DNA of 57,607 nt from Clostridiales bacterium UBA6386 (GCA_002437585.1 DJQM01000054.1:1-57607); one strand, 5' to 3'; shown: positions 7,490-17,761, numbered from the stretch's first letter. Program-made: numbers and translations. Notes: generated by a model from the letters alone, not told the origin.

Positions 7490-10400
7490 ATGAAACGAAG
7501 AATATTCAGTCTATTCCTGGCTCTGACCCTGGTGGTCGGAATGCTGCCCGCCCCGGCCTTTGCCGAGGAGACGGAGCATGTCCACACTACCGAGGCACCC
7601 ACCGAGGCACCCGCTCCGACGGAGGCCCCGGCCACGGAGGCTCCCACAGAAGCCCCGGCGGCGGAGCCTACCCCGGTGCCTACCGAGGCTCCCGCCCCGG
7701 AGACAACGGCGGCGCCGGCGGAAACCCAGGCACCCGCGCCTACGGAGGATGAGGCCGTGGCGGCGGTGCAGGCCATGGTCGACGCGCTGCCGGACGTGGG
7801 TCACATGTCCGAGAGCTACATAGACGCTCTGGAAGCGGCGTACTCCGCTTTTGAGGCTCTGACCGAGGCTCAGCAGGCGCAGATCACCGGCGTGGAGAAG
7901 CTGGAAGCCCTGTTCGGCTGGGTGAACGGCCAGGTGTCCACCCTGGCGGCGGAGGAAACCATCTCCGGCAGCGTGGCCTGGAGTGGCAAGACCTATACCA
8001 CACCCGTCAAGCTGACCGGGGCCACCACCCTGACCCTGGAGGGTACCAACAAGATCGAATGCGACGCGCCTTTGGATCTGAATGGCTTCAAGCTGACCAT
8101 CAAGGGTACTGGCACTCTGGAGGTCATCGGCGACGGCAGGAGCAAAGAGTATCAGTGCAACGGCGCCATCTTTGACAGCACCTACACGGGCCGTACAGCC
8201 GGTGCCGGAACCCTGATCCTTGAGGGCGGTACCGTTAAGGCCAGCGGCGGCACGCATAACGCCATATCCCTTTATGCCGTGGATTTGAAGGGCGGCAACC
8301 TGGAGGCCTACGGCGGCGTACGCTCCGGTCTTGCCTGTTCCTACCTGTACGCGCGCAGCGGCTCCATCTACGCCACCGGCGGTGAATATGGCATCTACGC
8401 GGCAGTCTATAGGGGCGCATACAATCTCGGCAATCTGACCATTCTGGCTTCCGACGAGAAGGAAGCATCGCCGGCGGAAATGGATGAGGGAGATATCGAC
8501 GAAATCAACGATAACGCCAAGAAGAAGACTTACTACATCGGCGAAGTCTCCGGCCCCATGCTCTCGGTGAAGGCCCAGAAGGGTACCCTCTATGAGGACA
8601 CTGCCAATCAGACGGCTACCTTCGCCATTTCCGCCAGGAATGTGGATACGACTACCCTGAAAGCCCAGTGGGTGGGAGACCACACCGGCCTGACGCAGAG
8701 CCTCTCCGCCGATGGCAAGACGCTGACGGTGACAACGGACGCAACCGTGAAGCAAGGCACTTACAGCCTGACCGTTACCGTCGCCGATGCGGACGGAACC
8801 ACGGTCTTCAAGACCGTCACCGTCACGGTTTCCGGCCCTCCCATCACCATCACCACCCAGCCCAAGGATGCCTCCGTCAGCTGCAAGAATGGGGATTTGG
8901 ATTCCTGGCAGGGCGACAAGGAAGTCCTGGTGGCCGGCACCCTGGCCGAAGGTCTGACCGGGAACATTTCCTACCAGTGGAAGCTGGGGGACGGCACCGT
9001 GCTGGAGGGCTTCACCCAGTCGACCGTCACCCTGAAAGACCTTTATCAATACCTTTCTGGCGAGGCCAAGCTGACCAAGCAGACCGACAAGCCCTGGCTG
9101 TCCACCGCCAAGGTCTACTGCACCCTGGCCTACGGCAGCTACAGCGTCGATACCAACACCGTCACCCTGACAGTCAATACCTGCGCGCATGACCTCGCCA
9201 ATCCTGACGGCACCTGCCAGCAGTGCGGGGAACCCTGCAGCCAGGAACCGATGCTGGTTCACGAGGACGGCACCTATATCGTCGTGCAGGAAGAGTCCGG
9301 AATCGGCACGGCCGAGGTGGGCGGTAACTTGGTAAAGGGCGGAACCTTCTACCTGACGAAGGACATGACCAATAGAGGCCTGAACGCGGGCAACACCACG
9401 AAAGACAACAAGGACACGATCCTGGATTTGCAGGGCCATACCCTGGCATGGCTGCAAATGGACAACTTCCCCTACGGCACCTTCACCCTGAAAAACGGCA
9501 CACTGGACCAGTGCGTCTACAGCAAGGTGGGGGGCGTACTGATTCTGGACGGCGTGACCTTTGGCAGCGGCTGCTTCCAGGCCACGAACTACAATCGTCT
9601 GGAGATCACCGTCAAGGGGAATACGCTCTTCCGGGAAACCGTTTCCTTCAACAACGACTACAGGGACATTCACCTGCAGGGCGGCACCTATGAAAAGGGC
9701 ATCAGCGCGAGAGACGGCGAGCAGGCACTGGCATTCCTGGACGACGGCTTTGCCTATCAGGATTCCCAGGGCAATATTGTGGATGCCTCCTATGCGGGGA
9801 ATATCGATGGCATAAAAATCCAGGTTGTGGAACACACATGCGACTATGTCAGCGGCAAGTGCGCCTGCGGCCGCAGCTGTGACCACGAGGGTACTGTGGA
9901 CGCGGACGGCTACTGCACCTTCTGCCACGCGCTGGTGGAAGCCTACGCCATCGGCGAAACCCGGTACACCAGCCTGGAAGATGCTCTGGACGATGCCAAG
10001 GACGGGGACACCATCACCCTCCGGGGCGACTTCTACCAGGGCTACATAACCGAGGAGATCAATAAGTCCGTGACCCTGGAGTTGGGCAACCATACCCTGA
10101 CCGGCGGTGCTGAGGATCCGGTGCTCCTGGTTCTGGCGGAGGATGTGACCATCCAGAACGGCACCGTCGAGAATACCAACCACGCCAAGTCCAGCCTGGC
10201 GGTGACGGTGGGCAAGGTGAGTTCCGTCGGGGAGCTGACCACGAAAAACGTCACCTTCATCGGAAGCGATAATGGAGTCAACCCCCAGGGCTCCGCCCTC
10301 CACGTCATGTCAAAAGGCCAGGCCAGGGTAGAAAGTGGCACCTATAATGGCGGTATCTATGTGGAGGGCAATCTGACCATGACCGGCGGCTCCGCAACCA

Positions 10401-13400
10401 TACTGGAGCGGGGCTTTGGCGGCACGGTTCAGCTGTCCGGCGGCAGCTTTGGCCGCATCTGCTTTGCCAATCCCCCGGAGGACTACGAGGGTCTGCTGGC
10501 CAAGGGCTATGCCTATCAGGTCGGCGGCGAGCCGGTGGAGGCGGGGAGTATGACCGACTCCGCCAAGGCGCAGGTCGTCAAGTGTACCCATCCCGACGGT
10601 CTGACGGGAGACACCCCCTGTCCCTACTGCGGCAAGACCTGTGACCATGAGAATGTCAGTAAGGAAACCGGCCTGTGCCCGGACTGCGGCTATCAGGTCT
10701 ATGGGGCGAAAATCGGCGATACGCTGTACGCCACCGCGGAGGAGGCACTGGATGCCGCCGCAGACAGTCAGACGGTGAAGCTCCTTGCCGACGGCACCCT
10801 GGCCGACTATAAGCTGGACAAAAACATCACGCTCAGCCTGGATGGGAACACCCTGCGCGGTGACAGACTGAGGGTAACGGGCAATGTCACAGTCAGCGAC
10901 GGCGGCGAAATCAATGTACCCATGGAAATCACCGGGGGGCTGACCCTCGAATCGGCGGCCAGCCTGCTCGGAAATGTGACGGTCAATGGCTCCGGCAGTT
11001 TGGTTATGGATAGTGCCCAGGCCACGGCGCAGGGAATCACCGTCATTGGCAGCGGCAGCTTCGAGCTGCGCAGCGGCAGTATCGCAAGGCTCAATGTCGC
11101 GAGCGGTAAGGCGACCCTGTATTCCGGACGCATCCATTATAGCGTGTCCGTGAGCAACGGGAACCTTCAGTCCATTCTGGCCGATGGCAAGGCTCTGGTT
11201 CTCATGGCAAACGGCAACGTTGTGGATGGTACCCAGACTACGGCGGCCGGAACAATGGAAATCGCGGATCATACCCACATCTTTGGCGAAGACGGCAAGT
11301 GCGCCTGCGGCGTGTCGGCTTCCATCCAGGTTTCGGCCGACGGCACCAGCTACTATTATGCCGATTTTGAGGAAGCGGTCAACAAGGCCATGACCCTGTC
11401 CGGCTCCACGGTGCGTCTGCTGGAGAACGTGACCCATTCCGGCGACAGCAATATCTATATTGACGGCGGTACCTTCACCATCGACTGGAACGGCTGCACC
11501 CTGACCGGCAGCACCTGGAGTCATCTGCTGGTCATCAGCATATCGGCCAACGTGACCCTGACGGACAGCTCCGGCAACAATGCCGGCGGCGTGCGCAATA
11601 CCGGCTCTGGCACGGCGGTGTGCGCTGGCATGAATAGCCCAGGCAGCGTAAAGATCCAGGGCGGCACCTATTCTCCCAATGTGACGAAGGCGCAACGCTG
11701 CTATGGCTCCGTCCAAATCAGTGGCGGTGTCTTTGAAAACTCCGCTGACGATGGCCAAAGCTCTGCCCTTTACGACGAAAGCGGCAAATCGCTGTCGGGT
11801 ATGCTGGCAGAGGGCTACGCCTTCGCCTATGACGCGGATGGCAGCGAGCTTCTGAATGCCTACAGTACGAACGTGTCGGATAACTACAGAAACGTCTATG
11901 TGGTGGCGCATACCCATGAATTTGAGAACGGCGTGTGTGCCTGCGGCTACGAATGCCCTCACGAAGGCTGGATGGATGACGGCGTGTGTGATCTGTGCGG
12001 CATGGTCTTCGCGGCTTCCGTGACCAAGAACGGCGTGACCACCGGCTATTCCGACTTCAAGTCGGCTCTCCTGGAGGTTTGCAACGGCAAGAGCGGCACA
12101 CTGAAGCTGCTGCAAAATCAAAACCTGGGCTATGGCTGGACCTATATGATAAGCGGCACCCTGGATCTGAACGGCAAGACCCTGGGCGGCAGGCTGGCAT
12201 GTTCCGAGAAAAGTGACCTGCAGATCGTGAACACCGGCAATGCCCAGTCTAGGCTGACAGACCTGACTGTGGACTATGGCGCAAAAGTGACCATTGCCGA
12301 TACCACCGGAAGCATCACCTTTGGCGAGGTGACGGTTCGTAGCGGCTCCGTGGCAGACCTGCTGCCTGAGGGCGGCGCGTATCGGAGTACCTTTGGCGAG
12401 GAAAAATGGATTTCCGCAGAGGAAGCGGCCGGTTCCACGTCTCTGACCAACGTGACCGTGGAGGAAGCCCCCGTCAAGAGCGTGACCCTCACCGCCAATC
12501 AGACTACCGTCACCTATGGCGAAAGCCAGACCGTGACCCTGACCGCTGACCGCACGCTGGCCGATGCCGTCACCGCCTCCTACACCTGGTACGAGATTTT
12601 CCCCGCCGCTTACACGGAGTTTGCGGAAGCCGGAACCAGCTTCACCCTGCCTGCGGGCGTGAGCGGGGGCGTGCATACCTATAAGGTTTCCGTCACCGCT
12701 GACGGCTACACCCTGAGTAAGACGATCGAGATCACCGTGACCAAGGCCGAGGGCACTCTGACCAACAAGGACTACCCCACGGCATTCACCTACGGCGAAA
12801 CGATTCCCGAACCTAAGCGTGAAAACTTCATCTCCAACAACCTGACCGGCACCTTCGACTACGCCTGGGAGATGGTGAGAGAGGATGGGAAGCCGGGCAT
12901 GCTGGCAGGTAAAGATCCGACGGATGCGGGTACCTACATCCTGCATGTGAGGGTGAAATCGGACGGCAACTATGAGGACGCCCTGAATCATTTCACAGTG
13001 ACCATCAATCCGCTGACGATCACCAGCGAGAATATCGTCTATGACCTGGGCGATGATCTCATTTACAACGGCAAGTCCCAAAGCCCCACGTTCCGGACCA
13101 TCACTGCCAACGGCCTGCCGCTGGATTACACAGTCACCGGCGACGAAGGCCTCGATGCCGGGGACTACACCATGACCGTTACCGGCCGGGGTAACAACTT
13201 CACCGGCTCCGTGGAGATCGACTGGAAGATTCTGCCCAGAGACCTGTCAAAGGCTGATGTCACCCTGGGCGACGCGCTGACCTACAACGGCCGGGAGCAG
13301 ACCCAGACCGTGGATTCCGTCACCCTGGAGGGCATGGACAGCCCGCTGACTGAGGGCAAGGATTTCCAGGTCATTTCCAATACCCGCACCGATGCCGGGT

Positions 13401-16400
13401 CCTATTCCCTGTCGATCGCACCGGTAAACAATAACTTCACCGGCAGCAAGGATGTGCCCTGGAGCATTGCCCCCATGGATATCTCGAAAGCCACAGCGGT
13501 GAGAGTCAGCCATGACCCCCTGACCTACAACGGCCAGCCCCAGACCCCCACCGGTGTCACTGTCGTTGTGGATGGCCTGACCGCGACGGTGGATGTCAAT
13601 GCCTCGCCGCGAACCAATGCCGCAATGTACGACATGACCGTCACCGGCACCGGTAACTTCACCGGCAGCCGAGCCGTGAACTGGTACATTCACAAAAAGA
13701 GCATCGAAAATGCCGAGACCATCGCCATGGACAAACAGCTGACCTATAACGGCCAGGAGCAGACCCAGAACGTGGTTTCCGTCACCGTGGATTACCTGGA
13801 CGCGACCTTTGAAGTCACCGGCAACACCGGCACCAATGCCGGAAACTACACCATGACCATCCGTGGTACCGGCAACTTCACCGGCACCCTGGACGCGGGT
13901 TGGAACATTGCCCCGAAGAGCCTTGGTAAGGCCACGATCGTCCTGGGTGATGACCCGACCTACAATTTCGGTCAGCAGACCAAGACCGTGACCTCCGTCA
14001 CCGTGGATGGGATCAGCGGTGCTTTGACCGAAGGCGTGGATTACACGGTCAGCGGCAACACCGGCACCGATGCCGGGGACTACACCCTGAGAGTCTTCGG
14101 CAAGGGCAACTTCACCGACGGCAAGGAGATAAAGTGGGCCATCAAGCCACTGGATATCACGGATAAGGTAACGACTATCCTCGGCGACGGGAATCCCGAC
14201 CTGATCTACAATGGCAAAGAGCAGACCCCGAAGATTACCGCTGTGCGGGTGAAAGTTGCCACGGAAGAGAAAGAGATAACCTTCCGAGTCGATGTAACAC
14301 CCCAGGTCAATGTCGGAAGAGACTATCCTATGGCGATCGTCGCCACCGGCAACTTCACCGGACGGATAGATGGGATTACTTGGGAAATTAAACCCAAAGA
14401 CATGTCCAATGCCGAGGTCGTCCTGGGTGAAAGCCTGACCTACAACGGCAGCCAGCAGACCCAGACCATTACCTCCGTCACCGTGGACGGCCTGGATGTG
14501 ACCTACGATGTCACCGGTAATACCGGCACCGATGCGGGAAGCTACACCATGACCCTTACCGGCAACGTCAACTTTACCGGCAGTCAGGATGTGTCCTGGA
14601 GCATTGCCAAGAAGGACATTGGAGATGCCAAGATCGTCCTGGGTGCTGGGCTGACCTACAATGACGAGGAGCAGACCCAGACCGTGGCTTCCGTCACCGT
14701 GGACGGCCTGGACGTGCCGACCTACACTGTCACCGGGAACACCGGCAAGAATGCCAATAATGACTACACCCTGACCGTCAAAGCCGACGGCAACTTCATC
14801 GGCACCCAGACGGCAAAGTGGAGCATTGATCCTCTGGATATCTCGAAGGCCGCCACGTTTGGTGTCATGTTCGATGACCCAACCTACAATGGCCAAGAGC
14901 AGACTCCGGACGTTGTCTCCGCGGAAGTGCTGATTGGCACGAAGCTTGTGAAGATAACCTTCCAGGTCGATGTGACACCCCAGGTCAACGCCGGAGAGTA
15001 TAAGCTGGCGATCATCGGCACCGGCAACTACACAGGCCAAAGAGATGGGATTACTTGGAAAATCAAACCCAAAAGTATAGCACATGCCGAAATCGTCTTT
15101 GGCCCTGAGCTGACCTATAACGGCCAGAAGCAGACCCAGACCATCACCTCCGTCACCGTGGACGGCCTGGATGTGACTTACAGCGTAGTCGGCCGCAGTA
15201 ACACCGGAACCGATGCCGAAGGCTATGCGCTGTGCATCGAGGGCACCGGCAACTTCACCGGCATCTGTTTCGATGAATTTGAGATCGCCAGGAAGGACGT
15301 GACCATCGGGAACGTCACCGTGGAAAGCACCAAGGTCTACGACGGCACCACCGAGGCGAATATCACGAGCGTCGGCACGCTCTCCGACAATTACGACGGG
15401 GACGGGCTGCAAATCGTTTCCGGCACCGCCGCCTACGACGATAAGAACGTGGGCACCGGCAAGACCGTCACCTTCACGGGCTTCTCCCTGTCCGGCGACC
15501 GGGCGGACAACTACAACCTGGTTTCTCAGCCTGACCCCGTCACCGCGGACATCACCGCCAAGGAGATCACCCTCACCGTGACCGTGAAGGATAAGAACTT
15601 TGACGGCACCACCAAGGCGGAGCTTGACACCGTGACCCACACGGATTTCGTGGCGGGTGACGATGTGAAGCTTGAAAACGGCGAACCCAGCTTTGCCTAC
15701 CCCTGCGTCCGGGCGGATATCCCCATCGGGTTCACCGACTTCCGGCTGACCGGCGCGGACGCGGGCAACTATCAGCTCACCAATGCCCAGCCTGAGGGCG
15801 TGACGGCGGAAATCCATCCCACACCCAACTACCTGGACGTGACGAACAAGCCGGAGTTTGACGGCAAGACCACCGTGACCATCGACGGCCAGGAATATCC
15901 CATTGAGGAAATGGGCGACCGGCGTTATGTGAACCTGCCGGAAACCGGCGATCTGCTGACCATCTATTCCTTCCAGAATGGCACCCAGGAAGGCTCCTAC
16001 ACCAACTATCCTACGGGTATGCAGGTGTTCCGTATCACCCGCCAGGAAGGCGGCGCGAAGGCCGAGGAAATCACCGAGTTCGACAATCTGCTCAGCTATG
16101 TCGGCTGCTCCATCCGGATCACCGGCAAGAAGGGCATCCGTATGATCACCGCCATTGACCAGACCGTGAAGAAGAGCCTGATTAATAAGAAGGGTCTGGC
16201 GGGCTACACCCTGGAGGAATACGGCACTGTGGTGCAGTGGGCGGACTCCCTGGGAAGCGACACCCTGAACCTGGATAGCGGCAAGGGCAGCTACGCCTAC
16301 AAGAAGGGCAAGGCCGACCCGGTCTTTGCCAAGGTGGACGGCATGGTGCAGTACACCAACGTGCTGGTGGGCTTCTCGGATGCCCAGCTGGAGCCGAATC

Positions 16401-16600
16401 TGGTCATGCGCCCCTACATCAAGCTGAAGGACATCGCTACCGGCGAAACCGTTACCCTCTACGGCGGCTGCGTCACCCGCTCCATCGGCTACGTTGCCTG
16501 GCAGAACCGGAACACCTACAAAGAGGGTACCGCAAGCTACAAGTACGTCTGGGGCATCATCAACAAGATCGAGGATACCAGCAAGTACCCCACCAACTAA
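7490..16600 (+). CDS. Giant secreted multi-repeat surface protein (MBG/YDG repeats)
   Basis: 3036 residues. ATG at 7490 follows AAGGAG by 8 nt. Order: signal peptide (about 1-25, ending PAPAFA); Thr/Glu/Pro/Ala linker (26-85); short helical region; beta-helix-like segment (160-320); Ig-like region (about 450-560). Then come five Cys/His knuckles (about 565, 783, 1031, 1261, 1473), four of them followed by a conserved Y-x-S-L-E-D-A-L entry and a beta-helix stretch. These are followed by Ig/MBG-like modules (1660-1840), ten MBG-type repeats of about 76 residues (1843-2605), two YDG modules (2607-2780), and a 250-residue C-terminal domain. There is no LPXTG, SLH or transmembrane anchor, so the attachment mode is unknown. 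Probable adhesin or extended surface stalk. A lipoprotein gene follows after 12 bp and is probably co-transcribed. Confidence 0.85.
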   Translation: MKRRIFSLFLALTLVVGMLPAPAFAEETEHVHTTEAPTEAPAPTEAPATEAPTEAPAAEPTPVPTEAPAPETTAAPAETQAPAPTEDEAVAAVQAMVDALPDVGHMSESYIDALEAAYSAFEALTEAQQAQITGVEKLEALFGWVNGQVSTLAAEETISGSVAWSGKTYTTPVKLTGATTLTLEGTNKIECDAPLDLNGFKLTIKGTGTLEVIGDGRSKEYQCNGAIFDSTYTGRTAGAGTLILEGGTVKASGGTHNAISLYAVDLKGGNLEAYGGVRSGLACSYLYARSGSIYATGGEYGIYAAVYRGAYNLGNLTILASDEKEASPAEMDEGDIDEINDNAKKKTYYIGEVSGPMLSVKAQKGTLYEDTANQTATFAISARNVDTTTLKAQWVGDHTGLTQSLSADGKTLTVTTDATVKQGTYSLTVTVADADGTTVFKTVTVTVSGPPITITTQPKDASVSCKNGDLDSWQGDKEVLVAGTLAEGLTGNISYQWKLGDGTVLEGFTQSTVTLKDLYQYLSGEAKLTKQTDKPWLSTAKVYCTLAYGSYSVDTNTVTLTVNTCAHDLANPDGTCQQCGEPCSQEPMLVHEDGTYIVVQEESGIGTAEVGGNLVKGGTFYLTKDMTNRGLNAGNTTKDNKDTILDLQGHTLAWLQMDNFPYGTFTLKNGTLDQCVYSKVGGVLILDGVTFGSGCFQATNYNRLEITVKGNTLFRETVSFNNDYRDIHLQGGTYEKGISARDGEQALAFLDDGFAYQDSQGNIVDASYAGNIDGIKIQVVEHTCDYVSGKCACGRSCDHEGTVDADGYCTFCHALVEAYAIGETRYTSLEDALDDAKDGDTITLRGDFYQGYITEEINKSVTLELGNHTLTGGAEDPVLLVLAEDVTIQNGTVENTNHAKSSLAVTVGKVSSVGELTTKNVTFIGSDNGVNPQGSALHVMSKGQARVESGTYNGGIYVEGNLTMTGGSATILERGFGGTVQLSGGSFGRICFANPPEDYEGLLAKGYAYQVGGEPVEAGSMTDSAKAQVVKCTHPDGLTGDTPCPYCGKTCDHENVSKETGLCPDCGYQVYGAKIGDTLYATAEEALDAAADSQTVKLLADGTLADYKLDKNITLSLDGNTLRGDRLRVTGNVTVSDGGEINVPMEITGGLTLESAASLLGNVTVNGSGSLVMDSAQATAQGITVIGSGSFELRSGSIARLNVASGKATLYSGRIHYSVSVSNGNLQSILADGKALVLMANGNVVDGTQTTAAGTMEIADHTHIFGEDGKCACGVSASIQVSADGTSYYYADFEEAVNKAMTLSGSTVRLLENVTHSGDSNIYIDGGTFTIDWNGCTLTGSTWSHLLVISISANVTLTDSSGNNAGGVRNTGSGTAVCAGMNSPGSVKIQGGTYSPNVTKAQRCYGSVQISGGVFENSADDGQSSALYDESGKSLSGMLAEGYAFAYDADGSELLNAYSTNVSDNYRNVYVVAHTHEFENGVCACGYECPHEGWMDDGVCDLCGMVFAASVTKNGVTTGYSDFKSALLEVCNGKSGTLKLLQNQNLGYGWTYMISGTLDLNGKTLGGRLACSEKSDLQIVNTGNAQSRLTDLTVDYGAKVTIADTTGSITFGEVTVRSGSVADLLPEGGAYRSTFGEEKWISAEEAAGSTSLTNVTVEEAPVKSVTLTANQTTVTYGESQTVTLTADRTLADAVTASYTWYEIFPAAYTEFAEAGTSFTLPAGVSGGVHTYKVSVTADGYTLSKTIEITVTKAEGTLTNKDYPTAFTYGETIPEPKRENFISNNLTGTFDYAWEMVREDGKPGMLAGKDPTDAGTYILHVRVKSDGNYEDALNHFTVTINPLTITSENIVYDLGDDLIYNGKSQSPTFRTITANGLPLDYTVTGDEGLDAGDYTMTVTGRGNNFTGSVEIDWKILPRDLSKADVTLGDALTYNGREQTQTVDSVTLEGMDSPLTEGKDFQVISNTRTDAGSYSLSIAPVNNNFTGSKDVPWSIAPMDISKATAVRVSHDPLTYNGQPQTPTGVTVVVDGLTATVDVNASPRTNAAMYDMTVTGTGNFTGSRAVNWYIHKKSIENAETIAMDKQLTYNGQEQTQNVVSVTVDYLDATFEVTGNTGTNAGNYTMTIRGTGNFTGTLDAGWNIAPKSLGKATIVLGDDPTYNFGQQTKTVTSVTVDGISGALTEGVDYTVSGNTGTDAGDYTLRVFGKGNFTDGKEIKWAIKPLDITDKVTTILGDGNPDLIYNGKEQTPKITAVRVKVATEEKEITFRVDVTPQVNVGRDYPMAIVATGNFTGRIDGITWEIKPKDMSNAEVVLGESLTYNGSQQTQTITSVTVDGLDVTYDVTGNTGTDAGSYTMTLTGNVNFTGSQDVSWSIAKKDIGDAKIVLGAGLTYNDEEQTQTVASVTVDGLDVPTYTVTGNTGKNANNDYTLTVKADGNFIGTQTAKWSIDPLDISKAATFGVMFDDPTYNGQEQTPDVVSAEVLIGTKLVKITFQVDVTPQVNAGEYKLAIIGTGNYTGQRDGITWKIKPKSIAHAEIVFGPELTYNGQKQTQTITSVTVDGLDVTYSVVGRSNTGTDAEGYALCIEGTGNFTGICFDEFEIARKDVTIGNVTVESTKVYDGTTEANITSVGTLSDNYDGDGLQIVSGTAAYDDKNVGTGKTVTFTGFSLSGDRADNYNLVSQPDPVTADITAKEITLTVTVKDKNFDGTTKAELDTVTHTDFVAGDDVKLENGEPSFAYPCVRADIPIGFTDFRLTGADAGNYQLTNAQPEGVTAEIHPTPNYLDVTNKPEFDGKTTVTIDGQEYPIEEMGDRRYVNLPETGDLLTIYSFQNGTQEGSYTNYPTGMQVFRITRQEGGAKAEEITEFDNLLSYVGCSIRITGKKGIRMITAIDQTVKKSLINKKGLAGYTLEEYGTVVQWADSLGSDTLNLDSGKGSYAYKKGKADPVFAKVDGMVQYTNVLVGFSDAQLEPNLVMRPYIKLKDIATGETVTLYGGCVTRSIGYVAWQNRNTYKEGTASYKYVWGIINKIEDTSKYPTN
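13018..15300 (+). repeat. Ten tandem MBG-type coding repeats of about 228 bp
   Basis: Each unit carries L-x-YNG-x-x-Q-T-x-T, a D-G-L-D-V-T-Y turn, T-G-T-D-A-G-x-Y-T-M and G-N-F-T-G. The YNG-type starts read YNGKSQ, YNGREQ, YNGQPQ, YNGQEQ, YNFGQQ, YNGKEQ, YNGSQQ, YNDEEQ, YNGQEQ and YNGQKQ. Nucleotide similarity is also high (GTCACCGTGGACGGCCTGGA recurs), so repeat number could change by recombination or be mis-assembled from short reads. Confidence 0.8.
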
Positions 16601-16612
16601 GGAGGCGGACGG

Positions 16613-17761
16613 ATGAAAAAGTTCTTTGTGATTTTTCTGGCACTGACCCTTTTATTGGGGGCGGGCTGCTCCAATCAGACGGAGCAGCCCACCGCCCCGG
16701 CGGCGGAAACGGCGGCTCCCACCCAGGCACCTACCACGGCTCCCGCCCAGACGGAGCCGGTTGAGACCACCACCCCCGCCCCCCAGACGGTGGAGGGTAC
16801 CATTCAGGGCATCCACGTTCCGGCGATCCTCAGCTTCCCCCAGCGGGGCGACATCGTCCAGGTGGCGGGCTACGCCGACGAAGCTACGGCCACGGTGACG
16901 GTGGGTCAGGCGCAGGGCACCCTTGCCAAGGTGCTGCTGTCCTTCGAGGGCGACCCGGCCTACGAGAGCTGGAACGCCTACGCCAAGTATAACACAGGGC
17001 TTTACGCCAGCTATACCCTGGTGGGCGACCCCGTGGAAACCTTAAAAACCAACACGGTGCTGGAGGTTCTGGACGATCTGGATGTGAGCTACCTGGTGAA
17101 AACCGGGGAGACCCTGGGTTATGTGGAAAAGGCCAAGGCCAGCAAGTGGCGCATTCAGAGCGGCGGCTCCAGCTCCGGCAGCTCCGGCGGCAGCAGCACC
17201 GGCAAGGACGGAGGAGAAATTTCTCTCGCCGGCTTTGAAGGCGATGTTCGCCCGGTGCTCCTGGCGGACACCGTGAAAACCGGCGCGGCTCAGGTTCGGG
17301 CTGACGGCGGCCGGGTGGTGCTCAAGTACTTTGACCGGGGAGATAAGGTGCAGCTGGTGCTGGACACCGATGCGGCTCCGGAAATTCCGGGCTATGCCCT
17401 GATCCTGGAGGACGGCGTGTTTGCTTACATTCCTGAGGGCTGGGTGGAAAAGCCCGGCGATGAGGGCTTTGAATCCTGGGAGGGCTACGCAGGCTCCCAG
17501 TGCAAGCTGTACGACAATTTCGAGCTGGCAGGCGAGAGCCTGGGTCAGCTGACCGGCAACAAGAAGATCACCGTTGTGTGGAAGAGCGGCGACGTGCTGC
17601 TGATTGAGTCTGAGAAGGGTGTTTCCTATGTGGCGGAATCCTCCGCCCGGACGACCCCCATGTCCAGAAATAGCGGCGGCAGCTCCGGCAGCGGCTCCTC
17701 CGGCGGCTCCGGCGGCTCCGGCGGTTCCGGCGGCGGCAGCTGGACACCCCCGAAGCTGTAA
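16613..17761 (+). CDS. Secreted lipoprotein with duplicated domain and Gly/Ser tail
   Basis: 382 residues. A lipoprotein signal peptide ends at the lipobox LGAGC (Cys near 19), followed by a Pro/Thr/Ala/Glu linker much like the one in the upstream giant protein. Two related domains of roughly 110-130 residues follow: about 60-180 (GDIVQVAGYADE ... AYESWNAYAKY) and about 205-345 (GDKVQLVLDTD ... GFESWEGYAGS). They are joined by a Ser/Gly linker, and the protein ends in a Gly/Ser-rich tail and WTPPKL. The shared ESW-x-x-YA motif shows the duplication. I do not recognise the domain; the fold may be SH3-like. AGGAGG lies 8 nt upstream of the start and only 12 bp separate it from the giant gene, so the two are likely one operon. 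A strong terminator follows. Confidence 0.75.
   Translation: MKKFFVIFLALTLLLGAGCSNQTEQPTAPAAETAAPTQAPTTAPAQTEPVETTTPAPQTVEGTIQGIHVPAILSFPQRGDIVQVAGYADEATATVTVGQAQGTLAKVLLSFEGDPAYESWNAYAKYNTGLYASYTLVGDPVETLKTNTVLEVLDDLDVSYLVKTGETLGYVEKAKASKWRIQSGGSSSGSSGGSSTGKDGGEISLAGFEGDVRPVLLADTVKTGAAQVRADGGRVVLKYFDRGDKVQLVLDTDAAPEIPGYALILEDGVFAYIPEGWVEKPGDEGFESWEGYAGSQCKLYDNFELAGESLGQLTGNKKITVVWKSGDVLLIESEKGVSYVAESSARTTPMSRNSGGSSGSGSSGGSGGSGGSGGGSWTPPKL

Noticed and set aside
13018..15300. Regularly spaced repeats that might suggest a CRISPR array.
   Set aside because: They are in-frame coding repeats of about 228 bp encoding MBG modules; no short direct repeats with unique spacers exist in the window.
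7511..15817. Three antisense open frames of 850-930 codons across the giant gene.
   Set aside because: Low-complexity Gly/Val/His-rich translations caused by the repeats in the giant gene; no ribosome binding sites or domains.
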